In this document: positions 33,051-44,921 of the stretch, piece after piece
Numbering within the stretch: position 1 is the stretch's first letter
How the letters are laid out: each line of letters begins with the position of its first letter
Source: Pelobates cultripes
Taxonomy: Eukaryota > Chordata > Amphibia > Anura > Pelobatidae
DNA: 64,000 nucleotides
Assembly: GCA_933207985.1 (NCBI GenBank)
Contig: OW240917.1
Location: 117,386,441-117,450,440 of the forward strand
Direction: 5' to 3'
Notes under the pieces: model-generated
What the model saw: the letters and a program-made list of their open reading frames with translations, nothing else
What the model was told of the DNA's origin: nothing
Databases searched by the model: none
Made by a program: the position numbers and the translations under genes

Positions 33051-34820
33051 CTGCTTGTTCTATTTATATGAAATTGTGTTTATCATACTGTTTTTGTGTT
33101 TTTTGCAAGTTTATTTTTCATGATATGAACACAAACTTAATATGTAATACCATACTTCTGCATTTTCATACTAATAAATATGTGAAGTATTTTTTTTTTT
33201 AATTAAATGCAACTCCAATAGTGAGAGTTTGTAAGTGAGCAAGTGTGTCTTTTGGAATGTGAGAGTGTGTGCAAAAGTGTGTAAGAGCATAAGAGAGTGT
33301 TTATGACACAGTGTAAGTATGTTAGAGTCACACGCACACACAACCATATGGAGGGCTTTTCAGAGTGAGGAGGAATGTGACAATTTGACCAACATATTCA
33401 CAGCGCTGTAAAATAAAAGACACACAAGTATACACAAACATTTAATTCTAACTAAACAAAATTAGCATACAGGAACCTAGGAACAGTAGGTGAAGAGGAC
33501 CCTACCCAAACAAACTCACAATCTGAAGGAGAAAGTGTGGTTGTGGGCTAGAGGCATGCAGTGGTTTGGCTGGCCCTAGGACAGCGTATAGATTAAATAC
33601 ATCACTGCATAAATTGAAAATGTAGCCCTTACAGTTAATATTTTAAACACTTTAAAGACCATGGGTTAATCTTATTCTTTTATATCATGACAATATTACT
33701 TTTTTAAAATAAAATAAGCTTCTTGTGGGTATTTTGATTTTTGTTCACGTAAATACCCAAAGATTTGTGGGTGAGTCTTTGTGTAAATTATATAAACATT
33801 AAAGATACACTTTGTAAGAAAGGTGGCTTTGGGGACACATTTATTCTAACTGCAAATGCAACTTTCATGTTCTGTAATATAACTCTGAAAGCTGTGATTT
33901 CATATTAAAGATTTTTCAATCACATTCCCATCTTGATTGCTCGGCATGGTCCTTATATTACCTTATTGTCAATAGCAAGTGTTCGTCCTTTGGGGAGCCA
34001 TTTAAAAAGCAGCTGCCATTTAATGAGTAGACAGAACATTTGTCTCCGCCAGCTCATCTCTCAAACATAGTTTTCCTGTGTGGAGAGCTAAGACTTCTTC
34101 AAGAAAAACAACAGCTGTACTTCAGTATTGTCCCCTAGTTCTTGATTTTTAGTAGCGGCCCAGATAAAATAAACACTTGCACCCTCTGTGACTGTGGGTT
34201 AGGTGAGGGTGTTGTGTTTTTTGTAACAGGATATGGCTCTTGTAGAACAGGCACTTTTATCCTTCAGTATCACTTTCTTTTAATCTAAATATTTATCCGC
34301 AGATTTTGCTCTCTTCTTAATTGAAGCTTTTAGTGTTATATGAGTGTGATTCTCGTAGTTCATCACTCACTACAGGCCGATAAAGCTATTTATTTGATTT
34401 TTTTTTTTTTAAATCCAGTGTTCAAGACTTTTTTAGTATTGAATGGGATAGACATTGCTTTTCTCCTTCAAAATATTTTAAATATTCTATTTAACCAACA
34501 CAATCATTTTGACACAGTCTTTAGGGGGGAAAAAAGCTACTGAAAAGTAGCACAGAAACATAAAAATAGGTTAATTTGCATATAAGCCGAAATATGAGTC
34601 ACTACCCTTTTTCAACTTAAACATAGCAGGATTCTAATATAGATATGGTGATTTAATGTACACAGTAATAGGAATGAGTAGAGGTGTAATTCTCAATAAT
34701 AAAGATTAACTAGTGTGGTTAATTAGTAAACAGGTCTCTGGGACTACAAGGTAGGTACGTCTCTCTGTCTGTCTTTCTATCAATCTATACATTTAAAGGA
34801 TTAGGTTTTTCTTTAATGTT
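33051..34820. other. Non-coding DNA with a non-repetitive core
   Basis: A GT-rich degenerate stretch lies at about 33215-33330. The part from about 33840 to 34140 is free of low complexity and may be conserved non-coding DNA. No exon is recognised. Confidence 0.35.
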
Positions 34821-34824
34821 ATTA

Positions 34825-34990
34825 CAGGAACACTATTGCATATTAAGTGTATTCCTAAAGCTATAGTGTCCCTCAATCATAAATCTATTGATCTTTACTC
34901 CCTGAAGTAACTCGGTGCTGGCTCAGTCTCTGCCTTCTCTGACATCAACAATGAGGGAGAACCTAATGCTCATGCACAACAAGCAAATTA
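34825..34990. mobile_element. Remnant of a GGAACACTAT-type MITE
   Basis: Contains ACAGGAACACTATTGC and CTATAGTGTCCCT, the inverted words also present in the element at 7693-8233. The ends are lost. Confidence 0.4.
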
Positions 34991-35444
34991 CACGTATTAG
35001 GTTTCCTAAATAAAATTGAGAAACATGAAAAAAACTAAAATTAAAGAAATTAAAAGAATGAAAATATTCGGGGAAACAATTTAGACCAACCAAAAAGGCT
35101 AGAAAATTTACATAATATAAATACTATGCATACATTTTGCAGTACACTGATAAGCACATTTCGACCCATTTGGTGCACAGATAAAGTAAGGAAAAATAAC
35201 TAATACAGGATAAAAGAGAAGTAGCAGTACATTTTTTTAATATATATTAATTACATATATAACATGTATAGCTTTTATTTTACTGCTCCTTTTTTCTTCC
35301 CATATATTGGTAACTTCTCCCTTGATCTGTGAATTAAATCAACATTTAATGACTGTCTCCTAACCATTAATTATCTTTTTTTCACATCAATCATCACTTA
35401 TATGGTGACAATGGTGGAACTCCAAATCAGAAATAAAATTATCA

Positions 35445-35540
35445 AGCCTGTTTATTCCCCTGGATATGGGGCAAAAGTAACATCCCCAGGACGTACTTAA
35501 AAACCAGAGCAATCTGCATGTACCTTACCTGGTTAAATAC

Positions 35541-35579
<39 letters not shown>

Positions 35580-35580
35580 T
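35445..35580 (+). repeat. Interspersed repeat tail with (TTA)n
   Basis: Sequence ending CCTTACCTGGTTAAATACTT runs directly into a TTA microsatellite at 35545-35580. This is the usual appearance of a truncated LINE or SINE 3' end. The family is not determined. Confidence 0.5.
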
Positions 35581-37184
35581 TATGAGTTGTTTGTTCGGCT
35601 ATATGTCCATATGGCATTTAATAGAACTTGGACAATGTGTAATTTGGCCTAAATTTGTACAAATTGCAATTTGGCTGAAAAGAACTACACAAGTCAACTA
35701 GCAACTTACAAGTCCTGAGAGATGAAGCTAGATTGTACTATTAATGGTATACTGCAAATGTATAGCATTATATGTGTACATGAATGTGCATGTATCTATT
35801 TTTCAGGAATTGGAGGATTTTCGAGATTTACACACACTTTATAAATTAGAATTTATCCCTTCATTATCCCATTAGGGCAGAAAATAACCTTGCCAAGTAA
35901 AATTTGAAAAGCCAGCAATACAAAATATCTAAGTTACTCATTCTTTTCAAAAACATGCCTCCTTGATGATGTAGCTGAAGCAGAGAGGTAGCCTCGATGC
36001 TGTAAAAAGTAAGCAAAATTTTTATTTACACTTCACACAACACTTCACCAATATTTTCCAGAGCACCGAGGCTTAGTCCAGCGCTTTCAGCCTATCACAG
36101 CCATCCATGTTGGACAGCATTGATATTGATAATGTAAAGTTTAAATTCTGCTTTTTGCCTCTAGACTAGTGGTAGTAAAACCTCTACATTGGCTGACGCG
36201 GTTATACTGCTTAGATATCCCTTTATAAGGTGAACAATAACATTGTATTCATCAAAATGTGTCTTACATGACCCACACTTTGTAAGACATATGTTCAATC
36301 TCAAGATTTTGCCAACCAAACCTTTTAAAACTAGCTAGTTACCTGTGTTGTTTTACCCCAATGAATAGACTGCATAAATCAGATATGGACTGGTCAACAT
36401 CTGATAACATGCAACCAGTGAGTGTCGTAAACAGTGGCTTGCTAGTGCTCTGTCATAACTTTCAATGGTATATTTGGATGCCCATTATATAGTGATATAA
36501 AATGAAAAAGTATTTTACAATAATAACTTTATATATTTAAATCCCAGCAATGTAATAACACAATGAACAGAGGCAATGTATTTATCTTTGTCTTACAATG
36601 TCATTTCTTCACGACAAGTGCACTGTAAAATTATGTGACTGAGTTAATATAACAGGTGCTACATGAAATCTAGAGACGAAGAGAGATTGAGAAAATGATA
36701 GAAAGAGAAGCAGACATTCAAAATTATTTTGTCGATCTAATTACATATTCTGTGTTATCACCAGATACTAAATCAGTTTTGGAAATTAGAGAATTCTACT
36801 CAGTTAGGGTTGGAGCTTCCCAGAAAAGTTCTTATACACCGCTGGAAAGATAAAGAGTGTTGCTGGATTCCAGCGATAGCTATTGTAGCTGTTTTAGTAT
36901 GTCACAATGGTGGATCATGTAATTACATTGCAGCTCAAAGCGACAATATGAATTATTCAATGTATTACGTTTATGAAGGTGGTTTAGCATTTGTTGCACT
37001 GTTGTGGCGTTTAGGCAGGATTTGTTTCAGTACAGGGCACCTAACTTTGGATAAAGTATTGATGAGAGTTTTTCAATCTGAAGGCCAAAGGATAGGTTTG
37101 GGGTCAAGCAACATACCAAGATATAAATTACAAAATTCCCAATTATACAGCAGAACAAAATCAGATAGCACACTGAATGCGTGC
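35581..37184. other. Unassigned DNA
   Basis: A 135-codon open frame on the plus strand (36810-37217) has no recognisable domain and runs into the LTR-like repeat at 37185, so I do not call it a gene. Nothing else is recognised. Confidence 0.4.
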
Positions 37185-37680
37185 TGTGACGGACCGTCGT
37201 CAATCGCTGCTTCCTAGTGCTTGCGAGTACCATCAGCACCACCCATCCTGGACCAAAGACCAGGATCCAGCTTTCAGTGGGTAGACCTCTCCTAGTCCAG
37301 AGAGCAAAGCAGGAACAGCTCTTACAAGAGCTTAGTGATTTTTCTCAGGGGAGTATAATGATTATAGCAATCCCCAGAGTGTAGTTCTCCAATCCCCCCA
37401 ACATGAGCCTAAACTTCATGAAGGGTAGAACAAGTCTGTTTAATGGAAGCCAAAGCTGGCCTTTTATGCAAGTTTCCTAACAAAGGTGACGCCCAGGTGG
37501 ACCTTGTTGGGCACAGGGACACAAAGTGTACAAGCCAATAAAAACAATGTTACAATGAATGACACTCCCACATACAGTACACAATCCCTCCCCTCTGCTT
37601 GTGATATAATTAAGGCAGATAATGTATTAACTTAATTATCCCCAGGCAGAAAAAAAACACATTTTTATAAAGTACCATAA
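37185..37680 (-). mobile_element. Possible solo LTR or LTR-like fragment
   Basis: Starts TGTGACGGACC on the plus strand, so a minus-strand LTR would end CCGTCACA. The minus strand carries a TATA-like word, GCATAAAAGGCC, near 37462-37473, followed by a C/T-rich leader-like stretch. I could not locate the other end or a target duplication, so the call is tentative. Confidence 0.3.
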
Positions 37681-37710
37681 GTACCCCAAAACACAACATG
37701 TGAACAACAT

Positions 37711-37818
37711 CTGAAGCAATACTGATCAACACTTAAAACAACTGATGTTTTCCCCTTCTCTAACATCAGTTGTTTTAAGTGTTAAACTCTTTCAGATTGA
37801 TCAGTATTGCTTCAAACC
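37711..37818. repeat. Imperfect hairpin
   Basis: CTGAAGCAATACTGATCAAC and AACACTTAAAACAACTGATG on the left are mirrored by CATCAGTTGTTTTAAGTGTT and GATCAGTATTGCTTCA on the right. A short unpaired CTCTTTCA insert interrupts the right arm. Confidence 0.85.
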
Positions 37819-37819
37819 T

Positions 37820-37960
37820 GAGGAAGAGAGGAAACTCTCGAAAGCTTGTCTTTGAAATATTATGTTAGTCCAATAAAAAGGGTATCATTGCATACTGCAG
37901 TACTCTGGTATTTTGGCATCTTGTCTACCGGACTAATACGGCTAATCCAACCTACACAAT
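37820..37960 (+). mobile_element. Retroelement 3' tail, possibly Penelope-like
   Basis: CCTGAGGAAGAGAGGAAAC, then CTCTCGAAAGCTTGTC and ATGTTAGTCCAATAAAAAGG, resembles the conserved 3' non-coding region seen after the endonuclease domain in many Penelope-like elements and some LINEs. There is no coding sequence to confirm it. Confidence 0.35.
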
Positions 37961-38095
37961 ATATATATATGGCTAATCCAATCTGCACAATTTACATATA
38001 CCGTATTTATCGGCGTATAACACGCACCGGCGTATAACACGCACCTCATTTTAAGAAGGAAATTTCAGAAAAAAAAACTTAAATTTCAAATAAAG

Positions 38096-38600
38096 AACTT
38101 CTTACCCCCTTTCTTACTCCCCCCTCCCCCTCTTCTTACCCCCCTTTTTAACTCCCCCCTCCCCCTCTTCTTACTTCCCCTTCCCCCTCTTACCCCCTTC
38201 TTACTCCCCCTCCCCCTCTTCTTACCCCCCATTCTTACTTCCCCCTCCCCCTCTTACCCCCTTGTTACTCCCCCTCCCCCTCTTCTTACCCCCTTTCTTA
38301 CTCCCCCTCCCCCCCTCTTCTTGCTTCCCCCTCCCCTCTTCTTGCTTCCCCTCCCCTCTTGCCCCTTCTTACCCCCCCTGCCTCCCCCCTCCCTCTTCTT
38401 GCCCCTCCCCTCTTCCCCCCTTCCTCCCCCTCCCCTCTTCTTGCCCCTTTCCTCCCCTCCCCTCTTCTTACCCCCCTTTCTTACTCTCCCCTCCTCCTCT
38501 TCTTACTTCCCCCTCCCACCCCCTTCTTACTCCCCCTCCCCCTCTTCTTACCCCCTTTCTTACTCCCCCCTCCCCCCTCTTCTTACCTCCCTATATGTAA
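38096..38600. repeat. Polypyrimidine minisatellite (CCCCCTCTTCTTA)n
   Basis: About 500 bp almost purely C and T on the plus strand, in variable units of CCCCCTCTTCTTAC and related spacings. A smaller block recurs at 38876-38945. The long Pro/Leu/Ser frames across it are compositional artefacts. Confidence 0.95.
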
Positions 38601-38950
38601 ATGTTATTCTTGTAACAATGTCTGTAATAATTCTTAAGCAAGATAACTACAACTTCCAAAAACCCCTGCTGCACACAAAGACCAACAAGAATTTATGGGA
38701 TAAGGCGAGCACTCGAAAATTACTAGAATATCCAGATAGGTTGATTATTCGCTGGTCTAGGAAATGATTTCTACAGAACCATCACCATCAAATGTATCAT
38801 CTGTTTTATGGGGGAAGGGGTTTCACCTGTTGCTATTTTTTCATATATATATATATATATATTTAATAATATACTCCCTACTCCCCCTTCTCCTCCCCTC
38901 CCTCTTCTTACCCCCCTCCCATCTATTTACCCCTTACACCCCTCCCTGTG

Positions 38951-39188
38951 GCGTGGCTGAGCTGCTCTGCTGTCCGCGGTGCCCGGCCGGAGTGATAGGA
39001 AGGTGCACGCTCAGTGTGCACCTTCCTGTCAGTCCGACCGGGTACAGGAAACAGAAACTCCTGTTCCGCGCGGAACAGGAGTTTCTGTTTCCTGTAACCG
39101 GTCGGACTGACAGGAAGGTACACACTGAGCGTGCACCTTCCTATCACTCCGGCCGGGCACCGCGGACAGCAGAGCGGCTCGGCCACGC
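38951..39188. repeat. 238-bp near-perfect GC-rich palindrome
   Basis: Two 119-nt arms meet at 39069/39070 (GTTCCGC|GCGGAAC) with no spacer and only a few mismatches. Each arm also has its own smaller inverted repeat (GGAAGGTGCACGC with GTGTGCACCTTCC on the left). Both strands therefore encode almost the same meaningless peptide. Confidence 0.95.
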
Positions 39189-39344
39189 GGGAGGGGAGGT
39201 GAGAACCAACTGCAGCCGCCAGAGCGCTCTTGACAGAGCGCTCAGGCGGCTGCAGTATTTAAAGGGCCGGCGTAAAACACGCACCCACAATTTGCCCCCT
39301 ATTTTCAGGGAGAAAAAGTGCGTGTTATACGCCGATAAATACGG

Positions 39345-39853
39345 TATATGTATATATATATATATCATATTAGAAATTAAAGAGTTACTCCAAGCACCAT
39401 AACCACTTTAGTGATTTGAAGTAGAAATAAAAAGTTTAACCTATTTGCAGTTGGAGATGTAACTCTACCTCCAGCAGCATCATAGGAGCATCATTAGCCT
39501 GTCTGAAACAATAGAACAAATAAATTAGACTGCTGCTATAACTGCTGCTTTTGTGGCTGTAGTGAAAAGCAAAGACTCTATTTCCTTGTCAATTAATCAG
39601 GAGCACAAATCAACAAACAACAATACCTGATAGTTTTATGGCATCTTCCCTTTTTAGAATGCAGTTACGGTAATCTAATGTGTATGCAACTTAAAATGCT
39701 GCATAAAATATTTGTTTAACCTGACTAGCGCTTTCTGTTAATCTATAATATTGATCACAGTTCGTCAGACACATAATGAGGCTTTGATTTTATATATGTG
39801 TATACTGTTAAGTGGAACATGCATTTTCAACACTTACATGGATGGATGCACTT

Positions 39854-39889
<36 letters not shown>

Positions 39890-40488
39890 ATATTACTGGA
39901 ATGAGAATGGCTGATTTTTTATACCTTTTGGGGCCCATGAAAACATGCTGCAAAATATTAGCATTCATTTTCCTTTCCTTAAATGTGAAATTAGAATCAT
40001 CAAGTCCTTATACTTACTAGCAATTATATAATTTTATTATTGCTATAATATGTTTATGTCTAGGGAAAAATGAACCAGTAATATAATTTTACTTTATACA
40101 ACTCATATATCTATATATATATCTATATATTATGATCTTGGATGTCTTCGGACATTTATTAATTAAAATGGTCATTGATAGAGGTCAAATATGAACATGT
40201 GGATATAAAAGGAATATGTACGTTAAGTCATATTTCATTCAGTACTGTCATCGGTTCTAATAAAGGCACAGAGTTACTATTAATGGAATTGATGTAATTA
40301 AAACTATTTATGAATGTGCAATCACAAGTGTTTACAACTTAATTTAAAAGGATAATAAAAAAACAAATAGGGAAAAAATATTGTAAAACTGAAATATTCA
40401 GTATTGTTAAAGAGGATATACATATTACACAATATTTATATATAAATTGCATTTCAAACTATGTTAGCTTTGAATTTGAACTTATTAC
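39345..40488. other. AT-rich DNA with a repeat remnant
   Basis: About 39369-39500 contains CCAAGCACCATAACCACTTT and TTTAGTGATTTGAAGT, which I associate with a common frog repeat, without clear ends. An (AT)n run lies near 39857-39885. The rest is unassigned. Confidence 0.4.
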
Positions 40489-41029
40489 TAGAGTTGAGCG
40501 GACACCTGGATGTTCGGGTTCGCCAGGTTCGGCCGAAGTTCGGGACTCAAACTTGACCTGAACTTGACCACGAACCCCATTGAAGTCAATGGGTACCCAC
40601 ACTTTTGGGCACTAAAATGGCTCTAAAAAAGTCCTGGAAAGGGCTAGAGGGCTGCAAAAGGAAGTAAAATCTATTGCCTAAGTACTAATATACGTACCCA
40701 GTGGAAGAAGAATGTTACACTGTATACAATTTTAAATAAAAAGTATACAATCATAGCCAGGATTCAGCTGTATGCATTTGCAACACTTACAATAATCAAG
40801 TAACACACATTCATATAAAATGTAAGTTACTTGGCCAGTCAATGTAATGACAGGAATGAATAGGTAGATAACTCCCTAATTCCCACGGTATTAGAGAGCA
40901 ACCTACTAAAAGGCTGAAAGACCTGAATTGGTCTTTCAGCCAAATTTACTAATACTAAGTAAAGATTACTTAGTATTAGTAAATTATGCCTATGGCTGCT
41001 CACTGTAAAAAAAAAAAAAAGTTCCCCCC

Positions 41030-41765
41030 TCCTGAGCCCCCTATACCCTGGAACGGTGGGTGGGGGCCCTATTGTCCTCCCCTGGGCCCCCACCCAGCCC
41101 CTGAATGGCGGGTGGGGGCTTTAAATTCGAATAAGGGGGGGGCCTATTGTCCTCCCCCCGGCCCCCACCCCTGAGCGGCAGGTGGGGGCCCTAAAGTAAA
41201 ATAATGGGGGTGGGGAACCTATTGTCCTCCCCCTGGCCCCCACCCTGAGCAGCGGGTGGGGACCTTAAATACCAATGAGGGGGGGGACCTATATTCTTCC
41301 CCCCGGCCACCAACCCTGAGCGGCGGGTAGGGACTCTAAATTAGAATAAGGGGGGACCTATTGTCCTCCCCCCTGGCCCCCACCCCTGAGCGGCGGGTGG
41401 GGGCCCTAAATTAGAATAAGGGGGGACCTAATGTCCTCCCCCCCCGGCCCCACCCATAAGCGGTGGGTGGAGGCCCTAAATAAAAATTGAGGTGGACCTA
41501 ATGTCCTCCCCCCTGAGCCCCACCTCTGAGCGGTGGGTGGGGGCCCTAAGTTAGAATAAGGGGGGGACCTAATGTCCTCCCCCTGGCCCCCACCCGTGAG
41601 CAGTGGGTGGGGGCCCTAAATAAAAATTGTGTTGGACCTATTGTTCTCCCCCCTGGTCCCCACCCCTGAGCGGTAGGTGGGGGCCCTAAATTAAAATAAT
41701 GGGGGGGACCTAATGTCCTCCCCCCTGGCCCCCACCCCTGAGTGGCGGGTGGGGGCCCTAAATAA
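41030..41765. repeat. 70-bp minisatellite array, left arm
   Basis: About ten copies with a period near 70 bp, built from GGGGGACCTATTGTCCTCCC, a GGCCCCCACCCCTGAGCGG block and GGGGGCCCTAAATTAGAAT. Variation between copies is mostly point changes. Confidence 0.95.
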
Positions 41766-42634
41766 AAATTTAACCCCCCCATGTGACTAGGGGTCCCCAA
41801 ACCCCTAGTCAACCCCCTCCCCCCAAAAATTAACCCCTACCTACCCCCTCACCCTAAAAATAATGACAAGGGGAACTTTAACTAAGTACCTGTAAAAATA
41901 AAATAAAACTTACCATTTGATGTTTTCTTTCTTCTAAAATCTTTTTTCAGCCCCAAAAAAGGCCAAATAAAAATCCATAATAACCGACACATTTAAAAAA
42001 ACAAACAAAAAAAACGACCACAAAAAAAAATAATCCATCTTCACCCATGGAGGGCTCCGCGCAGACTGAGCTCTGCAGGGCTCAGTCTGCGCGGAGCCCT
42101 CCATCAGAGTGTTATGAGTCAAATTCACAGCGTGGGAAAAGTCTAAAGAAATTTCCCACGCTGTGTAACATGACACAGAGCACTCTGATTGGTGGATTTC
42201 AAGTAAATGTAGAGACTTACCTGTCAGTCTCTTCATTTACCTGTCAGAGCACTCTGATTGGATGGCTTAAACCCACCAATCAGAGTGCTCTGAGCCTAAT
42301 TGCAGGGTGTGGCAAGGCTTTATAAGCCTTTCCCCACCCTGCAGAGCTCAGTCTGCGTGGAGCCCTCCATGGGTGAAGATGGATTATTTTTGTTGCGCTG
42401 TTGTTTTTTTTTTCTTTTTTTTAAGTGCGTCGCTTATTGTGGATTTTTATTTGGCCTTTTTGGGGGCTGAAGAAAAAAAACATCAAATAGTAAATTTCAT
42501 TTTATTTTTACAGGTACTTAGTTAAAGGTCTCCCCTCATTATATTTAGGGTGAGGGGGGTAGGTAGGGGTTAATTTTTGGGGGGAGGGGGTGATTAGGGG
42601 TTTGGGGACCACAAGTCACCTGGGGGGGTTACAT
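41766..42634. repeat. Palindromic centre of the foldback element
   Basis: AATAATCCATCTTCACCCAT near 42031 is mirrored by ATGGGTGAAGATGGATTATT near 42369. Inside lie a near-perfect inverted pair (GGAGGGCTCCGCGCAGACTG at 42049 with its inverse), a GCGTGGGAAA/TTTCCCACGC hairpin, and CAGAGCACTCTGATTGG repeated in both orientations. Confidence 0.9.
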
Positions 42635-43535
42635 TTTTATTTAGGGCCCCCACCCACCGCTCAGGGGTGGGGGCCACGGGGTAGGACATTAGGTCCCCCT
42701 CAATTTTTATTTAGGGCCCCCACCCACTGCTCAGGGGTGGGGGCCAGGGAGGAGGACATTAGGTGCCACTCAATTTTTATTTAGGGCCCCCACCCACCGC
42801 TCAGGGGTGGGTGGCAGGGGGTAGGACATTAGGTCCCCCCCTTATTCTAATTTAGGGCCCCCACCCACCGATCAGGGGTGGGGGCCGGAGGGGAGGACAT
42901 TAGTTCCCCCCTAATTGGTATTTAGGGCCCCCACCCCACTGCCCAGGGGTGGGTCTAGGGGGAAGGACATTAGGTCCCCCCCAATTTTTATTTAGGGCCC
43001 CCATCCACCGCTCAGGGTTTGGGGCCAGGGAGAGGACATTAGGTCCCCCCCCTTATTCTAATTTAGGGCCCTCACCCACCGCTCAGGGGTGAGGGCCGGA
43101 GGAGGACATTAGGTCCCCCCCTAATTGGTAATTAGATTCCCCATTCACTGCTCAGGGGTGGGGGCCAGGGGGGAGGACATTAGGTCCCCCCTTATTGGAA
43201 TTTAGGGCCCCCACCCACTGATCAGGGGTGGGGGCCATGGGGAGGACATTAGTTCCCCCCAAATTTTGATTTAGGGCCCCCACCCACCGCTCAGGGGTTG
43301 GGGCCAGGGGGGAGGACATTATGTCCCCCCCTATTCTAATTTAGGGCCCCCACCCACCGCTCAGGGGTGGGGTCCAGGGGGAAGGACAATAGGTCCCCCC
43401 ACCTTATTCAAATTTAGGGCCCCCACCCACCACTCAGGGGTGGGGGCCGGGGGGAGGACAATAGGTTCCCCCCATTATTTTACTTTAGGGCCCCCACCCA
43501 TCGCTCGGTGGTGGGGGCCGGGGGGGGGGACAATA
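42635..43535. repeat. 70-bp minisatellite array, right arm (inverted)
   Basis: About a dozen copies of the reverse complement of the left-arm unit (GGGCCCCCACCCACCGCTCA, GGGGTGGGGGCC, GGAGGACATTAGGTCCCCCC). Confidence 0.95.
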
Positions 43536-43784
43536 GGTCTTCCTCCATTTTCAAAACGCGCCATTAAATCGCCGAACTCGAACCCGAACTGTTACTGAAA
43601 TGTCCGGGCTCGTGTTCGGAGTCAAAAAATAGTAATGTTCGGTATGAACCCCAACTTTACAGTTCGGGTTCGCTCAACTCTACTTATTACAAATAAATAT
43701 GAAAACACAGTTAAATTATTTGTAAGTAAAGGTAACTGTGGTTTTAAACAGATAATGTTAAGACATGTAAACATGTAAAGACAC

Positions 43785-43879
43785 TCTTTTACACAAACCT
43801 GCACACATACATAGACGCAGACGCACACAGGCACGCACACACGCATGCACACGCGCGCACACACACACATATATATATG

Positions 43880-43914
<35 letters not shown>
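43785..43914. repeat. CA-rich and (AT)n microsatellites
   Basis: A CACACGCACG-type stretch passes into a near-pure TA run at about 43868-43914. Confidence 0.9.
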
Positions 43915-43922
<8 letters not shown>

Positions 43923-44097
43923 CAACTCATGTAAATAATTTAAGCTTGATGAATACCAAAAGCACAATCCTTGCTCTCTGATTAACATCTGCTAACAGAT
44001 TGTTGTACTGATTATATTGTATGGAGGCTATGATTGCAGTTCCTCTGGTTTGATGGTTTGACAAAATAGATTCATAGCATTACAGTAAGCTGTAGTG

Positions 44098-44234
44098 CAG
44101 GCTTCCCCAAACTCCAGCCCTCTAGATGTTGCTGAACTACAACTCCCATGATTCTCAGCCTATCTATTTCATTCATAGAATCATGGGAGTTGTAGCTCAA
44201 CAACATCTGGAGGGCCGGAGTTTGAGGAAGCCTG
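44098..44234. mobile_element. 137-bp hAT-like foldback MITE
   Basis: Almost entirely palindromic: CAGGCTTCCCCAAACTCC at the left is mirrored by GGAGTTTGAGGAAGCCTG at the right, with inner arms CAACTCCCATGATTCT and AATCATGGGAGTTG. Flanking octamers CTGTAGTG (44090-44097) and CTGTAGTA (44235-44242) match at 7 of 8, consistent with a hAT-type duplication. The CAG start also fits hAT. Confidence 0.85.
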
Positions 44235-44907
44235 CTGTAGTAGATTACAAAATGGGCTTTAGTGGGTGTACTCTCCTCGCCTTCTTCTTCTTCTTCTCCT
44301 CATCCTTTACCTGTCCTGGCCTGGCCCAATGGCAATCTGAGCACTCCTCAACTTTGACACTTCTCTGCTGATCTTCAATCTCCATATTAACTAACTCCTT
44401 GTCAATCTAGAACTGTATAAGAACGTAATACTGCTCATACCTGTAATAACTATAATATGCAAAGGTTCACCTGAGTGTAGGTGGATGATGTCAGACTGCA
44501 TTGTGCATTGTGCACTATAAATTCCCGTAATAAACTTTCAGTTCAGTCATCTCCTTTGACAAGCAAACTTACTTCAGTACCAACCTTTAGAACAACGTTT
44601 TCTAATATCTACAATTGCCTCTTTAAGACCTTCAATGACTCTACCCCATAAGAGCATCCTTCACTAACCTGCCGGCTATCAAAAAATATTACTTTGATGA
44701 GCAGATTGTTAAAAAAGGTCAAATAATCTAAACACTCTATCACTGCCTCTTTCATAAACTTGATCTACATTTATTCTTCAAGTCTATAATTGTTCTCCCC
44801 AAATACAGCTCTTCTGTCTTCTTCTTTTCCCCCTGGAAGCCTCAGTATTATCCCTTCACGCCTTAATCTATCAGTCTCCTCCCATTCTTGTTCTATCTCT
44901 AACATTT
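44235..44907 (+). other. Unassigned DNA, possibly decayed LINE
   Basis: Pyrimidine-rich plus-strand sequence. It is continuous with 51616 onward once the L1 is removed, and that flank holds a recognisable RT motif. No frame of its own is convincing. Confidence 0.35.
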
Positions 44908-44921
44908 AAATCTTATCTTTT

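Larger units (their letters stand above)
38001..39344. mobile_element. 1.34-kb DNA element with perfect 27-bp terminal inverted repeats
   Basis: Terminal repeats 38001-38027 and 39318-39344 are exact inverses (outer words CCGTATTTATCGGCG and CGCCGATAAATACGG). TATA flanks both sides, so the target duplication is TA or TATA. It has no transposase; the body is a polypyrimidine array and a long GC-rich palindrome. The superfamily is left open. Confidence 0.8.
40489..43682. mobile_element. 3.2-kb hAT-like foldback element with minisatellite arms
   Basis: A perfect 8-bp target duplication CTTATTAC (40481-40488 and 43683-43690) flanks perfect 12-bp terminal repeats TAGAGTTGAGCG and CGCTCAACTCTA. 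Subterminal GTTCGGGTTCG-type words occur at both ends. The left arm is an array of a 70-bp unit, the right arm the same unit inverted, and the centre is itself palindromic. There is no transposase, so it would need one in trans. It is related to the element at 10739-17438. Confidence 0.9.

Noticed and set aside
36810..37217. 135-codon open frame on the plus strand
   Set aside because: No recognisable domain, no splice or codon evidence, and it runs into an LTR-like repeat at 37185. Most likely chance.
38262..38767. Pro/Leu/Ser-rich open frames in several phases
   Set aside because: They arise from the CCCCCTCTTCTTA polypyrimidine repeat; all three phases stay open because the tract has almost no A or G.
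38764..39402. 212-codon frame with an almost identical frame on the opposite strand
   Set aside because: It is the direct result of the spacerless palindrome at 38951-39188, not of a gene.
41030..43535. Possible CRISPR array from regular 70-bp repeats
   Set aside because: Units are contiguous tandem repeats without unique spacers, inside a eukaryotic DNA transposon.
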